Source of the DNA: Pseudomonas shirazensis
GTDB taxonomy: Bacteria; Pseudomonadota; Gammaproteobacteria; Pseudomonadales; Pseudomonadaceae
DNA: 64,000 nucleotides
Direction of reading: 5' to 3'
NCBI RefSeq assembly: GCF_014268785.2
Contig: NZ_JABWRD020000001.1
Span: 571,001-635,000 of the forward strand
Shown here: one piece after another, positions 25,852-34,663 of the stretch
Position numbering within the stretch: position 1 is the stretch's first letter
How the letters are laid out: each line of letters begins with the position of its first letter
The notes under the pieces: generated by a model
Databases searched by the model: none
Told to the model about the DNA's origin: nothing
Seen by the model: the letters and a program-made list of their open reading frames with translations, nothing else
Translations under genes and position numbers: made by a program

Positions 25852-26246
25852 CCGATGCCCCGGCTTGAGTTGGGGGTGTACCAAGGTGCTGCGGACTCGA
25901 GATGAACGTGTTTCTGTTTGGCTGGCAGCAACGGTGTGTCGAGTGTGCCCAGTGCAATCGAAACCCAGTCAGCGAACTCACCCGTTGAGCGCGACCAGAA
26001 CAGCGTTGATCCGCACTCGCTGCAGAATTCACGTTTCACTGTGGCTGATGATGCATAGGCCCTGATGCTCGACTCGCCACTGAGGATACGTAGCGCGTCG
26101 CGTGGCACGCTGGCGTATGACGCGAATGCGGCGCCGTGGCCTTTGCGGCATTGACTGCAATAACAGTGGCTGACGGCTTTTGCCGGCGTGAGTAGCTGGT
26201 AGCTGACGGCGCCGCAGAGGCAGCTGCCGCGATGGGTTTCGGTCAT
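25848..26246 (-). CDS. GFA (CENP-V) domain zinc protein
   Basis: 132 residues from the ATG at 26246 (MTETHRGSCLCG); the longer frame runs through a repeat element. Zinc-binding cysteines are in GSCLCGAVSYQL, HCYCSQCRKGHG and EFCSECGS, the GFA pattern of glutathione-dependent formaldehyde-activating-like proteins. The biochemical role of most members is unknown. It shares a 4-bp overlap with the acetyltransferase. Confidence 0.85.
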   Translation of the reverse strand: MTETHRGSCLCGAVSYQLLTPAKAVSHCYCSQCRKGHGAAFASYASVPRDALRILSGESSIRAYASSATVKREFCSECGSTLFWSRSTGEFADWVSIALGTLDTPLLPAKQKHVHLESAAPWYTPNSSRGIG

Positions 26247-26310
26247 GTGCTTCTCCAAGGGAGCGAAGTGGCAGCGTAGCCAATTGTGATTGGCTGGTCG
26301 AGTCGTGGGG

Positions 26311-26429
26311 ATTGGGGCCGCTACGCGATCCTTTCGCGACACACGGCCGCTCCTACAGGGGATGTGGAGCGGCCTTGCCGGGGCGCCGGACCGGTCGGAA
26401 AGGGCTGCAAAGCAGCCCCAAATTCCCAC
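26311..26429. repeat. REP-type inverted repeat pair (BIME-like)
   Basis: The left unit, read on the minus strand, gives TGTAGGAGCGGCCGTGTGTC then GCGAAAGGATCGCGTAGCGG. The right unit on the plus strand contains GGAGCGGCC and GGGCTGCAAAGCAGCCC. GGCCGCTCC (26345-26353) pairs with GGAGCGGCC (26366-26374). This is the common Pseudomonas intergenic REP pattern, arranged head to head. Confidence 0.75.
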
Positions 26430-26439
26430 GCTCACATCG

Positions 26440-29400
26440 TCAGGCCCTGACCTCCACACTGCGTGGCTGCACCCCAATCCTGAACCAGATCGAATACATC
26501 GCCGGGAGAAACACCAACGTCATGATGGTACCGACCAGCGTGCCGCCGATCAGGGTATACGCCAGCGTGCCCCAGAACACTGAATGAGTTAGCGGGATAA
26601 ACGCCAGGATCGCCGCCAGTGCCGTCAGCAGCACTGGCCGGGCGCGCTGCACCGTGGCCTCGACCACTGCATCGAACGGATCCAGCCCGGTGATCTGGTT
26701 CTGATGAATCTGCCCGATCAGGATCAACGTGTTGCGCATGAGAATTCCCGACAGCGCAATCAGCCCGACCAGCGCGTTGATGCCAAACGGCTGCTGAAAC
26801 AGCAACAGCACCGGCACCACACCGATCAAGCCCAGCGGTGAGGTGAGAAACACCATGACCATCGCCGAGATCGAGCGCACCTGCAGGATGATGATCAGCA
26901 GGGTCAGGGCAATCATGATCGGCAGCAACGGCACGATCGCCTGGCTGGCCTTGGCCGACTCTTCGATCGAACCTGCCATCTCGACCCGGTAGCCCGCCGG
27001 CAGCGTCGTGACGATCGGTTGCAGCGCCTGCCAGATCTGCGCGGACACATCCGGCGGCTGCAGGCCTTCGGCGGTATCACCGCGCACGGTGATGGTCGGG
27101 CTGCGGTCACGCCGGCGCAGCAGTGGGTCTTCCATGCGCACACTGACCTCGCCAACCTGGCCGAGGGGAATGCGCTGCCCGGCGGCGCCAACCAGGCTGA
27201 AGTTTTCGATCCTGGCCGGATCCAGCCGGGTGTCGCCAGCTGCGCGCGCCTCGACCTGCACCAGGCGGATGTCCTCGCGTACCGCCGTGACCGGCACGCC
27301 GCTGAGCAAAAACTGCAGTTGCTGGGCGACCGCTGCAGAGCTCAGGCCAACGGCCTGCAAACGGTTCTGATCCAGGGAGAAATGCAGCGTCGGCACCCGC
27401 GTGCCCCAGTCATTGTTTACCGTCTTCAACAGCGGGCTGGCCTGCATCACGCTTTGCACGCGCGCGGCGATTTGACCCAGTTGCGCGGTATCTGGGCCGG
27501 TTACCCGGTACGCTACGGGGAACGGTGAGTAAGGGCCGAATACCAGTTGCGTCACCCGCACGCGGGCTTCGGCGGCCAGGCCTTCGGCGGCCGCCTGGCG
27601 CAGGCGATGCTTGAGCGCCTCGCGCGCTTCCTGGCTGTCAGTGAGCACAACGATCTTGGCAAACGAAGGGTCAGGCAGCTCGGGCGCCATCGCCAGGAAG
27701 AACCGCGGCGGACCCTGGCCGATGTACGAGGTGACGATCTTGGCCTCTTCCTGCTTACGTAGCCACGTTTCAACCTTGATGGCTGCGGCGTTGGTCTGCT
27801 CGATCGAAGTACCGTACGGCAGCTGCAGCTCAACCAGCACCTCTGGCCGATCGGATGTGGGAAAGAACTGCTTCTTGACCAAGCCCATACCCAGCACCGC
27901 GGCCACGAAGGCCGCGATGACCGCGCCCGCTACCAGCCACTTGTGCGCAATCACCCGCGCCAGCAGCGAGCGAAAGCGGTTGTAGTGGCGGGTGTTGTAG
28001 ATCGCGGCGTGGCCGCCTGGCACCGTCTTGATGTCCGGCAGCAGTTTGACCCCAAGGTAGGGCGTGAAGGCTACCGCCACGATCCACGAGGCAATCAGCG
28101 CGATACCAACGATCCAGAACATGTTGCTGGTGTATTCACCGGCGGTGGACTGGGCGAAGCCATTGGGCATGAAGCCGATGGCCGTCACCAGCGTGCCGGC
28201 CAGCATGGGCGCCGCGGTGTGGCTCCAGGCGTAGGCCGAGGCCTGGAAGCGGTCGTAGCCTTCCTCCATCTTCACCACCATCATCTCAATGGCGATGATG
28301 GCGTCATCGACCAGCAGGCCCAGCGCCAGAATCAACGACCCAAGGGTGATCCGGTCAAAGCTCTTGCCGGTCGCCGCCATCACCACAAAGACCATGGCCA
28401 GGGTCAGCGGCACGGCGGCCGCGACCACGATACCCACCCGCCAGCCCATGCTGATGAAGCACACCAGCATCACCACCAGCAGGGCGACCACGAACTTGAC
28501 CATGAACTCGTCAACCGAGGCGCTGATATTGACCGCCTGATCGGTGACCTTGCTCAGCGTCATGCCCAGCGGCATGGCCTGGTTGATGTTCGTTGTTTCT
28601 GCTTGCAGCGCCTTGCCCAGATCCAGGCCGTTCCAGCCTTCGCGCATCACCACGCCCAACAGCAGGGCCGGCTCACCGCCGTTGCGCACGAGGAAGGTGG
28701 CAGGGTCCTGATAGCCGCGCTCGACGTCGGCCACATCGGCCAGGGTCAAGGTGCGCCCTTGGGCTGCAACCGGAGTCTGACGGATCTTCGTCAGTTGATC
28801 GAAGGCACCATCGACCCGCACCACCACCTGCGGGCCATGGGTTTCGATCGAGCCGGCCGGGGTCAGCACGTTCTGCTCGTTGAGCGCGGTAAAGATCGCT
28901 TGCGGGGTGACGCCCAGGGTCGCCAGGCGATCATGGGAGAATGATACAAAAATCCGCTCGGCCTGTTCGCCGATGATATTGACCTTCTTCACCCCCGGCA
29001 CATGCAGCAGGCGCTGGCGCAGCCCCTCGGCGTTGCGCACCAGCTGGCGCTGTGGCTCGCCTTTGGCCTTGAGCGCATACAGGGCAAAGGTCACGTCGGA
29101 GAATTCGTCGTTGATCATCGGCCCGATCACGCCGGCCGGCAGCGCCTTGGCTTCATCGCCAAGCTTCTTGCGCGCCTGGTAGAACTCCTCCTGCACCTGG
29201 GAGGGTGGAGTGCGATCCAGCAGCGAGACCATGGTGAAGGCCAGCCCCGCGCGGGTGTAAGTTTCGCTACGGTCGTACCAGCGCAACTCCTGCATGCGCT
29301 TTTCCAGCGGTTCGGCGACCAGGTCCTGCATCTGCTGCGCTGTCGCACCGGGCCAGGCGCTGACGATGGTCATCTGCTTGACGGTGAAGGGTGGGTCCTC

Positions 29401-29520
29401 AGCGCGGCCGAGTTTGAAGAACGCCAGCGCGCCGGCGAAGCCGATCAGTACAATCAGAAACAGGGTGATGGCGCGCTCGCGCACCGCCAGCGCCGACAGA
29501 TTGAAACGCGACGCGCTCAT
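26440..29520 (-). CDS. RND efflux transporter, inner-membrane pump
   Basis: A 1026-residue RND pump of full family length. The N-terminal span (AITLFLIVLIGFAGALAFFKLGRAEDPPF) is followed by the first porter domain, six spans from about 330, with the RND motif GSLILALGLLVDDAIIAIEMMV, then the second repeat ending FGTLAYTLIGGTLVGTIMTL-like (FWGTLAYTLIGGTLVGTI). It expels its substrate with proton uptake and pairs with the adaptor encoded 4 bp upstream. The AEDPPF motif is typical of the branch found with NodT-type outer-membrane factors. Confidence 0.93.
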   Translation of the reverse strand: MSASRFNLSALAVRERAITLFLIVLIGFAGALAFFKLGRAEDPPFTVKQMTIVSAWPGATAQQMQDLVAEPLEKRMQELRWYDRSETYTRAGLAFTMVSLLDRTPPSQVQEEFYQARKKLGDEAKALPAGVIGPMINDEFSDVTFALYALKAKGEPQRQLVRNAEGLRQRLLHVPGVKKVNIIGEQAERIFVSFSHDRLATLGVTPQAIFTALNEQNVLTPAGSIETHGPQVVVRVDGAFDQLTKIRQTPVAAQGRTLTLADVADVERGYQDPATFLVRNGGEPALLLGVVMREGWNGLDLGKALQAETTNINQAMPLGMTLSKVTDQAVNISASVDEFMVKFVVALLVVMLVCFISMGWRVGIVVAAAVPLTLAMVFVVMAATGKSFDRITLGSLILALGLLVDDAIIAIEMMVVKMEEGYDRFQASAYAWSHTAAPMLAGTLVTAIGFMPNGFAQSTAGEYTSNMFWIVGIALIASWIVAVAFTPYLGVKLLPDIKTVPGGHAAIYNTRHYNRFRSLLARVIAHKWLVAGAVIAAFVAAVLGMGLVKKQFFPTSDRPEVLVELQLPYGTSIEQTNAAAIKVETWLRKQEEAKIVTSYIGQGPPRFFLAMAPELPDPSFAKIVVLTDSQEAREALKHRLRQAAAEGLAAEARVRVTQLVFGPYSPFPVAYRVTGPDTAQLGQIAARVQSVMQASPLLKTVNNDWGTRVPTLHFSLDQNRLQAVGLSSAAVAQQLQFLLSGVPVTAVREDIRLVQVEARAAGDTRLDPARIENFSLVGAAGQRIPLGQVGEVSVRMEDPLLRRRDRSPTITVRGDTAEGLQPPDVSAQIWQALQPIVTTLPAGYRVEMAGSIEESAKASQAIVPLLPIMIALTLLIIILQVRSISAMVMVFLTSPLGLIGVVPVLLLFQQPFGINALVGLIALSGILMRNTLILIGQIHQNQITGLDPFDAVVEATVQRARPVLLTALAAILAFIPLTHSVFWGTLAYTLIGGTLVGTIMTLVFLPAMYSIWFRIGVQPRSVEVRA

Positions 29521-30626
29521 GGCTGGCTCCCGGCAACGTTAACTGCGGGGGCGACCAGCACCGGCTGATCATGGCGTAGCAAGTGCGCGCCGAGGGCGAC
29601 GACCTGTTCGCCGGCAGTCAGATCGCCGACTACCCGCGCCGCATCGTCGCTGATTCCGAGCACCTGAACCGGGCGCCATGCGAGCTTGGCTGGTTGCCCG
29701 GTTACGACCCAGACGCCACTGCCGCTGCCAGGGTCGTACAGCGCACCAATCGGCACCTGGCGGGCGTTCTCTTCGGTGATCTGGGGGGCAAGCACGAGAG
29801 TAATGGTCGCGCCCAGCGGCGCGTTTGCCAGAGGCCCAGCCAGCACATACCTGGCTTCGAAGGTGCGGGTGGTGCTGTCGGCGGCTTCGGACAGCAGGCG
29901 CAATCTGGCCGGAACTTGCTGAGCCTGAAGGCCGTACAGCGTGGCCTGCGCGACCGAACCAGCGGCTGGGCGCAGCGTTTCCGGGAGGTGGACCACGGCC
30001 TCGCGCTGGCCGGCGCGGGCCAGCCTGACCACCGCTTGGCCGGCGCTGACGACTTGCCCAGGCTCAGCCAGGGTATCCATCACCACGCCGTCGGCATCGG
30101 CCAGCAGTACCGCGTAGCCGGTGGCGTTGCTGGCCACGTCCGCCTGTGCCTGAGCGGCTTTGAGCTGAGCCTTGGCCGAGTCTGCAGCCGCCTTGAGCTG
30201 GTCGTAGGCCGAGGCGGACACAGCGCCTTCGGCCACCAACCCGCGATAGCGTGCTTCGTCGTCGCTGGCCTGCTTGGCCCGTGCCCGGGCAGCGGCAACC
30301 GCCTCTTGCTGCGCACGTGCCTGCAGCTTCAGGTCAACCGGGTCGAGGCGCATCAGTGGCTGCCCGCGCTGCACCGTTTGCCCTGTGTCGACCAGCCGCT
30401 CAAGGATCTTGCCCGGCACGCGAAAGCCCAGGTCGCTCTGCGTGCGGGCGACCACTACGCCGGTGAAGGCGCGGGCTGCGGCAGAGGCGTTTGCCACTGG
30501 CGCCGTTCTGACCAGCGGTGGCTGGTCGCGGGGGTCTTTACTGACCGACGAATCGCCGCACGCCACCAGGACGATAGGCAGCAGGCAACTGGCAAATGCG
30601 GCAAGGTGCAGGCGCATGGGATCCAT
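29517..30626 (-). CDS. RND periplasmic adaptor lipoprotein
   Basis: 369 residues. The signal sequence ends in a lipobox (PIVLVACGDSS), so it is an inner-membrane-anchored lipoprotein. The lipoyl halves are LGFRVPGKILERLVDTGQTVQRGQPLMRLD and DADGVVMDTLAEPGQVVSAG, flanking an Ala-rich hairpin. ATG choices at 30626 and 30617 both give a good signal peptide. The TetR operator copy at 30663-30686 lies just upstream, so the adaptor-pump operon has its own repressed promoter. Confidence 0.9.
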   Translation of the reverse strand: MDPMRLHLAAFASCLLPIVLVACGDSSVSKDPRDQPPLVRTAPVANASAAARAFTGVVVARTQSDLGFRVPGKILERLVDTGQTVQRGQPLMRLDPVDLKLQARAQQEAVAAARARAKQASDDEARYRGLVAEGAVSASAYDQLKAAADSAKAQLKAAQAQADVASNATGYAVLLADADGVVMDTLAEPGQVVSAGQAVVRLARAGQREAVVHLPETLRPAAGSVAQATLYGLQAQQVPARLRLLSEAADSTTRTFEARYVLAGPLANAPLGATITLVLAPQITEENARQVPIGALYDPGSGSGVWVVTGQPAKLAWRPVQVLGISDDAARVVGDLTAGEQVVALGAHLLRHDQPVLVAPAVNVAGSQP

Positions 30627-30662
30627 TACTCAAAGGCATTAAGGAATCCCATTTTTGTTCTA

Positions 30663-30686
30663 GTGACTAAATTTGTCAATGGTCAC
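30663..30686. promoter_or_regulatory. TetR-type operator copy 1 (RND operon)
   Basis: A 24-bp element GTGACTAAA…CAATGGTCAC whose ends GTGAC and GTCAC are inverted. It matches in length and ends a second copy at 31351-31374. It lies between the tetR gene and the adaptor start. Confidence 0.65.
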
Positions 30687-30696
30687 GGCTTGGATT

Positions 30697-31311
30697 TCAA
30701 GGCGCCAGGCTCCTCAGAATCAGCGCCGGCAGCTGCACCACGGCCGTTTCTACCGAGTCCAGGTTGTACTGCAGTTGCGCTGCGTTGACGTAGGGCTTGA
30801 GCACCAGATAGATCGCTTCGGTCGTTTCATCCAGCGGTGTCTTGCGCTCGAATTCGCCTGCTTCGCGACCCTCGATCAAGACCTGTTGAATGACCTGGCG
30901 AAGGTCCGCCTCATGTGCCTGGACTGACGGCCACTGGTCGCGCGAGGCCACTGCGGCGATGTCGTACAGCTTGCGTTCGTGGAAGAACAAGTCGCTGCCC
31001 GCCTCAGCAATGGCGCGGAATAGCCGCCTGATCTGCTCTGAGGCAGTAGGCGCATCAGCGATGGCGGTGGTCACCAGTTGCCTGATCATCGCCAGCCGGT
31101 TGGCGCAGATCACTTCACCAATGGCCTTCTTGGAATCAAAGAATTTATAGATGTATGCCTTGGAAAAACCAATGGCCTTGGCCAGGTCCGAGACCGTGGT
31201 CTTTTCATAGCCGTAATGGGCGAAATGCAGCATGGCTGCCTGGATGACCTGATCGCGGACATCATGGTCGGCTGGGCCGCGAGTGGGTGCTGGGGAGGTA
31301 TTTGTCGTCAT
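30697..31311 (-). CDS. TetR-family repressor of the RND efflux genes
   Basis: 204 residues from the ATG at 31311 (a TTG two codons earlier is possible). The helix-turn-helix is AAMLHFAHYGYEKTTVSDLAKAIGFSKAYIYKFFDSKKA in outline, residues about 25-65. It is divergent from the outer-membrane factor gene and lies ahead of the adaptor-pump operon. Two copies of one operator flank it, so it probably represses both units and itself. Confidence 0.9.
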   Translation of the reverse strand: MTTNTSPAPTRGPADHDVRDQVIQAAMLHFAHYGYEKTTVSDLAKAIGFSKAYIYKFFDSKKAIGEVICANRLAMIRQLVTTAIADAPTASEQIRRLFRAIAEAGSDLFFHERKLYDIAAVASRDQWPSVQAHEADLRQVIQQVLIEGREAGEFERKTPLDETTEAIYLVLKPYVNAAQLQYNLDSVETAVVQLPALILRSLAP

Positions 31312-31350
31312 GCTCAAAGCGTACTCTGCTGAGGGCCGGATTGACAGTTA

Positions 31351-31374
31351 GTGACCAATCTATAATATGGTCAC
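31351..31374. promoter_or_regulatory. TetR-type operator copy 2 (tetR / outer-membrane factor)
   Basis: A 24-bp element GTGACCAAT…ATATGGTCAC. The 7-bp ends GTGACCA and TGGTCAC are exact inverted repeats and enclose TATAAT (31361-31366). TTGACA lies at 31341-31346. The site would block the promoter directly. Confidence 0.75.
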
Positions 31375-31400
31375 AACCTGTAACGGTCATGGGAATCATC

Positions 31401-32855
31401 ATGCAGCTTTATCGAAGCATCGCCCTCATCCTGAGCGCCAGCCTGTCTGCAGGGTGCATGGTGGGGCCTGATTATAAACAGCCGCAGGCGCCGCTTGCCG
31501 ATCACTATCAGGGCTGGGCGGGGACGCAGGCACAATCGGCAGGTGCTGTAACCAACCTCGATCAGTGGTGGACAGGCTTTGCTGATCCGGCCCTCAGCGG
31601 GTTTGTCCGCCAGGCGCTGGCGCAGAACCTCGACCTGGCCCAGGCTCAGGCGCGGCTTGCACAGGCTCGGGCTGCGTTGGGTTCAGCCAACGCAGCGCTT
31701 TCACCGTCTGCCGGAGTCGATGGCCAAGCGGCCCGTGCCTATCAGTCGATTCAGACACCCTTGGGTCAGGTGCTCGATTCAACGCCTGGCTATGACCGTT
31801 ACGGCAACAGCTATGAGCTCAACCTGGTTGCCGGCTGGGAAATCGACGTGTTCGGCGGGCTGCGCCGCGACCGCCAAGCCGCACTGGCCGAGTACCAGGC
31901 TTCTGAAGCCGGGGCAGTGGCGACGCGGCTTGCCGTGGCCGCCCAGACCGCTGACCTGTATGCCAGCGTGCGCGGGCTGCAGGCGCGTTTGGCGATCGTC
32001 GAACAGCAGGTGCAGAACCAGCGTGAGCTGCTGGCCAAAGTGCAGTTGCTCAACCGCAAGGGCGTTGCCGCAGATGCCGAACTGCGCCAGACCGAGGGTG
32101 AGCTGGCGCAGGTCGAGGCCCGTGCGCCGCTGTTGCGCACGGCGCTGGACGCGGCGCTCAACGCGTTTGATGTAACGCTCGGCAGCCCGCCGGGGACCCA
32201 TCGTGCAGCGCTTGCGGCTGGGATGACGATTCCCCAGGCACCCCAACTCACCGACATCGGCGCACCCGCTGATCTGTTGCGGCGCCGGCCTGATCTGATC
32301 GCCGCCGAGCGCAGACTGGCCGCTGCCAATGCCTCCATTGGCAGCGCGATCAGCGAGTATTATCCGAAGTTTTCCCTGGGGGCATTGCTTGGCAGTGCGA
32401 CGACCTCGGGTGGCCAGTTGTTCAGTGGTGGGGCGAGCCAGTCAGCTGTGTTGCTGGGGCTGCGCTGGCGGCTGTTCGACTTTGGCCGGATCAACGCTGA
32501 GATTGATCGAGCCAAGGGGCGTGAGGCCGAGGCTTTGGCGATTTATCGGCAGTCGGTGCTGAGGGCGTCGGCAGATGTCGAGAATGCCTTGTCAGCGTTG
32601 CTCAACCGCCAGGCGCAAGCCGCTACGCTTGCGGCTGGTGAGTCATCGCTGCAGCAGGCACGGCGGTCGTCCTTTGCGGCCTATCAAAAGGGCGCTGCCA
32701 GCCTGATCAACGTGCTCAATGCTGATCAGCAACTGCTGCGTGCTTCGGATGCCAGGGCGGTGGCACAAACGGAAGCTGCTCGTGCGGCAATTGCGGCGTA
32801 CCGAGCGTTGGGTGGGGGCTGGTCGCCCGCTGAGGCAGTTACGCAGCGGCCTTAG
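31401..32855 (+). CDS. Outer-membrane efflux lipoprotein (NodT family)
   Basis: 484 residues from ATG 31401 (GGGA upstream). The signal peptide ends in LSAGCMVGPDYKQP, a classic NodT lipobox with Cys19. The two OEP repeats include LRRRPDLIAAERRLAAANASIGSAISEYYPKFS in outline and LLGLRWRLFDFGRINAEID. It is the outer-membrane channel for the RND pump encoded on the other side of tetR. Confidence 0.9.
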   Translation: MQLYRSIALILSASLSAGCMVGPDYKQPQAPLADHYQGWAGTQAQSAGAVTNLDQWWTGFADPALSGFVRQALAQNLDLAQAQARLAQARAALGSANAALSPSAGVDGQAARAYQSIQTPLGQVLDSTPGYDRYGNSYELNLVAGWEIDVFGGLRRDRQAALAEYQASEAGAVATRLAVAAQTADLYASVRGLQARLAIVEQQVQNQRELLAKVQLLNRKGVAADAELRQTEGELAQVEARAPLLRTALDAALNAFDVTLGSPPGTHRAALAAGMTIPQAPQLTDIGAPADLLRRRPDLIAAERRLAAANASIGSAISEYYPKFSLGALLGSATTSGGQLFSGGASQSAVLLGLRWRLFDFGRINAEIDRAKGREAEALAIYRQSVLRASADVENALSALLNRQAQAATLAAGESSLQQARRSSFAAYQKGAASLINVLNADQQLLRASDARAVAQTEAARAAIAAYRALGGGWSPAEAVTQRP

Positions 32856-32876
32856 TAGGCAAGGTTCACCACCACC

Positions 32877-33053
32877 TCAAAACTGCGTGACCACCGTCAC
32901 ACCTGCCGTCTCGAACCGGTCCATGTTCACCAGTGCGTTGCCTGCGTGAGCTGAAGACTTCCAATCGACTGCCGGTGACTGAGCTGGTGAGTATTTGACA
33001 GGCGGATGCCAGTAACCAGGGCACCGTGCGCGCTGGCTACTGGCGAAGCTCAT
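32877..33053 (-). CDS. Short unrecognised ORF abutting the aldehyde dehydrogenase stop
   Basis: 58 codons. The ATG (33053-33051) directly follows the TGA of the aldehyde dehydrogenase gene. It encodes CPGYWHPPVKYSPAQSPAVD and ends LVNMDRFETAGVTVVTQF. GCCAGTA (33008-33014) and TACTGGC (33038-33044) form a stem inside it. I do not recognise a family. It may be translated by reinitiation, be a gene remnant, or be a spread intergenic repeat that happens to be open. Confidence 0.3.
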   Translation of the reverse strand: MSFASSQRARCPGYWHPPVKYSPAQSPAVDWKSSAHAGNALVNMDRFETAGVTVVTQF

Positions 33054-34643
33054 TCAGCCAAGCGGCGCTGTGGCTACCCCGTCAAGCTGGCGCCAGATCT
33101 GCAGTGGGTTGTCTTGCTTGAGTTCATCAGGCAGCAAGGCATCCGGCAGGTTCTGATAGCACACCGGGCGCAGGAAACGCTCGATGGCGGTCGAGCCGAC
33201 CGACGTGCTGCGGCTGTCGGAGGTGGCCGGGAAGGGGCCGCCATGGACCATCGCATCGCAGACTTCGACGCCGGTAGGAAAGCCGTTGACCAGCAGCCGG
33301 CCGGCTTTCTTCTCCAGCGTCTGCACCAGGCTGCGCGCAACCTCCAGGTCCTGCTCCGTCAACTGCAGGGTTGCCGTCAGCTGACCTTCAAGCGACCTGG
33401 CGAAGGCCAGCATCTGGTCCACGCTCTGGCAACTGATGACGATTGCCGCAGGGCCGAACACTTCTTCCAGCAGCTGCGGGTTGGCCGCGACATTGGCGAA
33501 GGTCGTGCGGTACAGATGACCCTGCGCTTGCGTCGCGCCTGAAGGCGGCTGGCCAGCGGCAACCAGTGCTGTGTCTGGCTGCGCAGCGATCCGTTGCAGG
33601 CCGGTCAGGTATGCCTGGTGAATGCCCGCTGTGAGCATCGTCTGGCTGGCCTTGTCAGCCAGGCAGGCACCGGCACGGGCAACGAACGTTTCCAGCTCAG
33701 GCCCTGCAACGGCCAGCAGGATGCCTGGGTTGGTGCAGAACTGGCCGGCGCCCAGTGCCAGCGCGTCGGCAAAGCCTGCAGCTATTGTCTCGGCTCGCGC
33801 TGCCAGTGCGCCTGGCAGCAGGAACACCGGGTTGACGCTGCTCATCTCGGCGTACACCGGGATCGGCTCGGCACGCGCTGCGGCTGCCCGTAGCAGGGCC
33901 AGGCCACCGCTGCGCGAGCCGGTGAAGCCAACGGCCTTGACGGCCGGGTGGGAGACCAGTTGTTGGCCGACGTCATTACCGTCACCCACCACCAGCGAGA
34001 AAGTGCCTTCGGGCAGTTCCAGTTGCTGCACAGCCTGTTGGATCACGCGCCCGACCAGCTCACTGGTGCCCAGGTGTGCCCGGTGCGCCTTGATGATCAC
34101 CGGGCAGCCTGCGGCCAGTGCCGATGCCGTGTCGCCGCCCGCGACCGAGAACGCCAGCGGGAAATTGCTGGCGCCGAACACCACCACAGGTCCCAGCGCC
34201 ACCTTGCACATACGCAGATCCGGGCGCGGCAGTGGCGCTCGGTCGGGCAGGGCAGAGTCGAAGGTCGCCTGCTGCCAGCGGCCTTGACGCAGCACCGAGG
34301 CAAACAGCCGCAGTTGGCCCACGGTACGCCCGCGCTCACCTTCCAGGCGGGCCAGAGGCAGCCCGCTTTCGCTGTGGGCGCGCTCAAGCAGCGTTGCGCC
34401 CAGGCCGACGATACCGTCGGCAATCCTTTCGAGAAGCTGCGCGCGCCGTTCCGGGCTGGTCGAACGCAAGCTGTCAAAGGCCTGGTCGGCAAGCTCGCAC
34501 GCCTGATTGACCAAGTTGGCGCTGGCGCAGTTGAACACAGGGGCGGGGATGGCCTCTTCAGTCGCGGGGTTGATCGCCAGCAGTTCACGGCCTTGGCCAC
34601 GAATCAGTTGATGCCCGATTATTTGTTCGCCGGTAAGTGGCAT
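33054..34643 (-). CDS. NAD(P)-dependent aldehyde dehydrogenase, 2-oxoglutarate semialdehyde type
   Basis: A 529-residue aldehyde dehydrogenase of the KGSADH-like branch. Motifs seen are VVVFGASNFPLAFSVAGGDTASALAAGCPVIIKAH for cofactor binding, FTGSRSGG, the general base Glu in AEMSSVNP and the nucleophile Cys in GAGQFCTNPG. The family oxidises 2,5-dioxopentanoate to 2-oxoglutarate, the last step of several sugar-acid routes. Here it is third in an operon after an alcohol dehydrogenase and an MFS gene, so it may oxidise the aldehyde that dehydrogenase makes. Confidence 0.88.
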   Translation of the reverse strand: MPLTGEQIIGHQLIRGQGRELLAINPATEEAIPAPVFNCASANLVNQACELADQAFDSLRSTSPERRAQLLERIADGIVGLGATLLERAHSESGLPLARLEGERGRTVGQLRLFASVLRQGRWQQATFDSALPDRAPLPRPDLRMCKVALGPVVVFGASNFPLAFSVAGGDTASALAAGCPVIIKAHRAHLGTSELVGRVIQQAVQQLELPEGTFSLVVGDGNDVGQQLVSHPAVKAVGFTGSRSGGLALLRAAAARAEPIPVYAEMSSVNPVFLLPGALAARAETIAAGFADALALGAGQFCTNPGILLAVAGPELETFVARAGACLADKASQTMLTAGIHQAYLTGLQRIAAQPDTALVAAGQPPSGATQAQGHLYRTTFANVAANPQLLEEVFGPAAIVISCQSVDQMLAFARSLEGQLTATLQLTEQDLEVARSLVQTLEKKAGRLLVNGFPTGVEVCDAMVHGGPFPATSDSRSTSVGSTAIERFLRPVCYQNLPDALLPDELKQDNPLQIWRQLDGVATAPLG

Positions 34644-34663
34644 TGGTGTACTCCGTAAACCTG

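Noticed and set aside
26247..26477. Extended N-terminus of the GFA-domain gene
   Set aside because: The extra codons run through a REP pair; the ATG at 26246 is followed at once by the zinc-binding CLCG motif.
32856..33053. Insertion-sequence remnant between the NodT and aldehyde dehydrogenase genes
   Set aside because: No terminal repeats, target duplication or transposase motif could be identified; reported only as a short open frame with a stem-loop.
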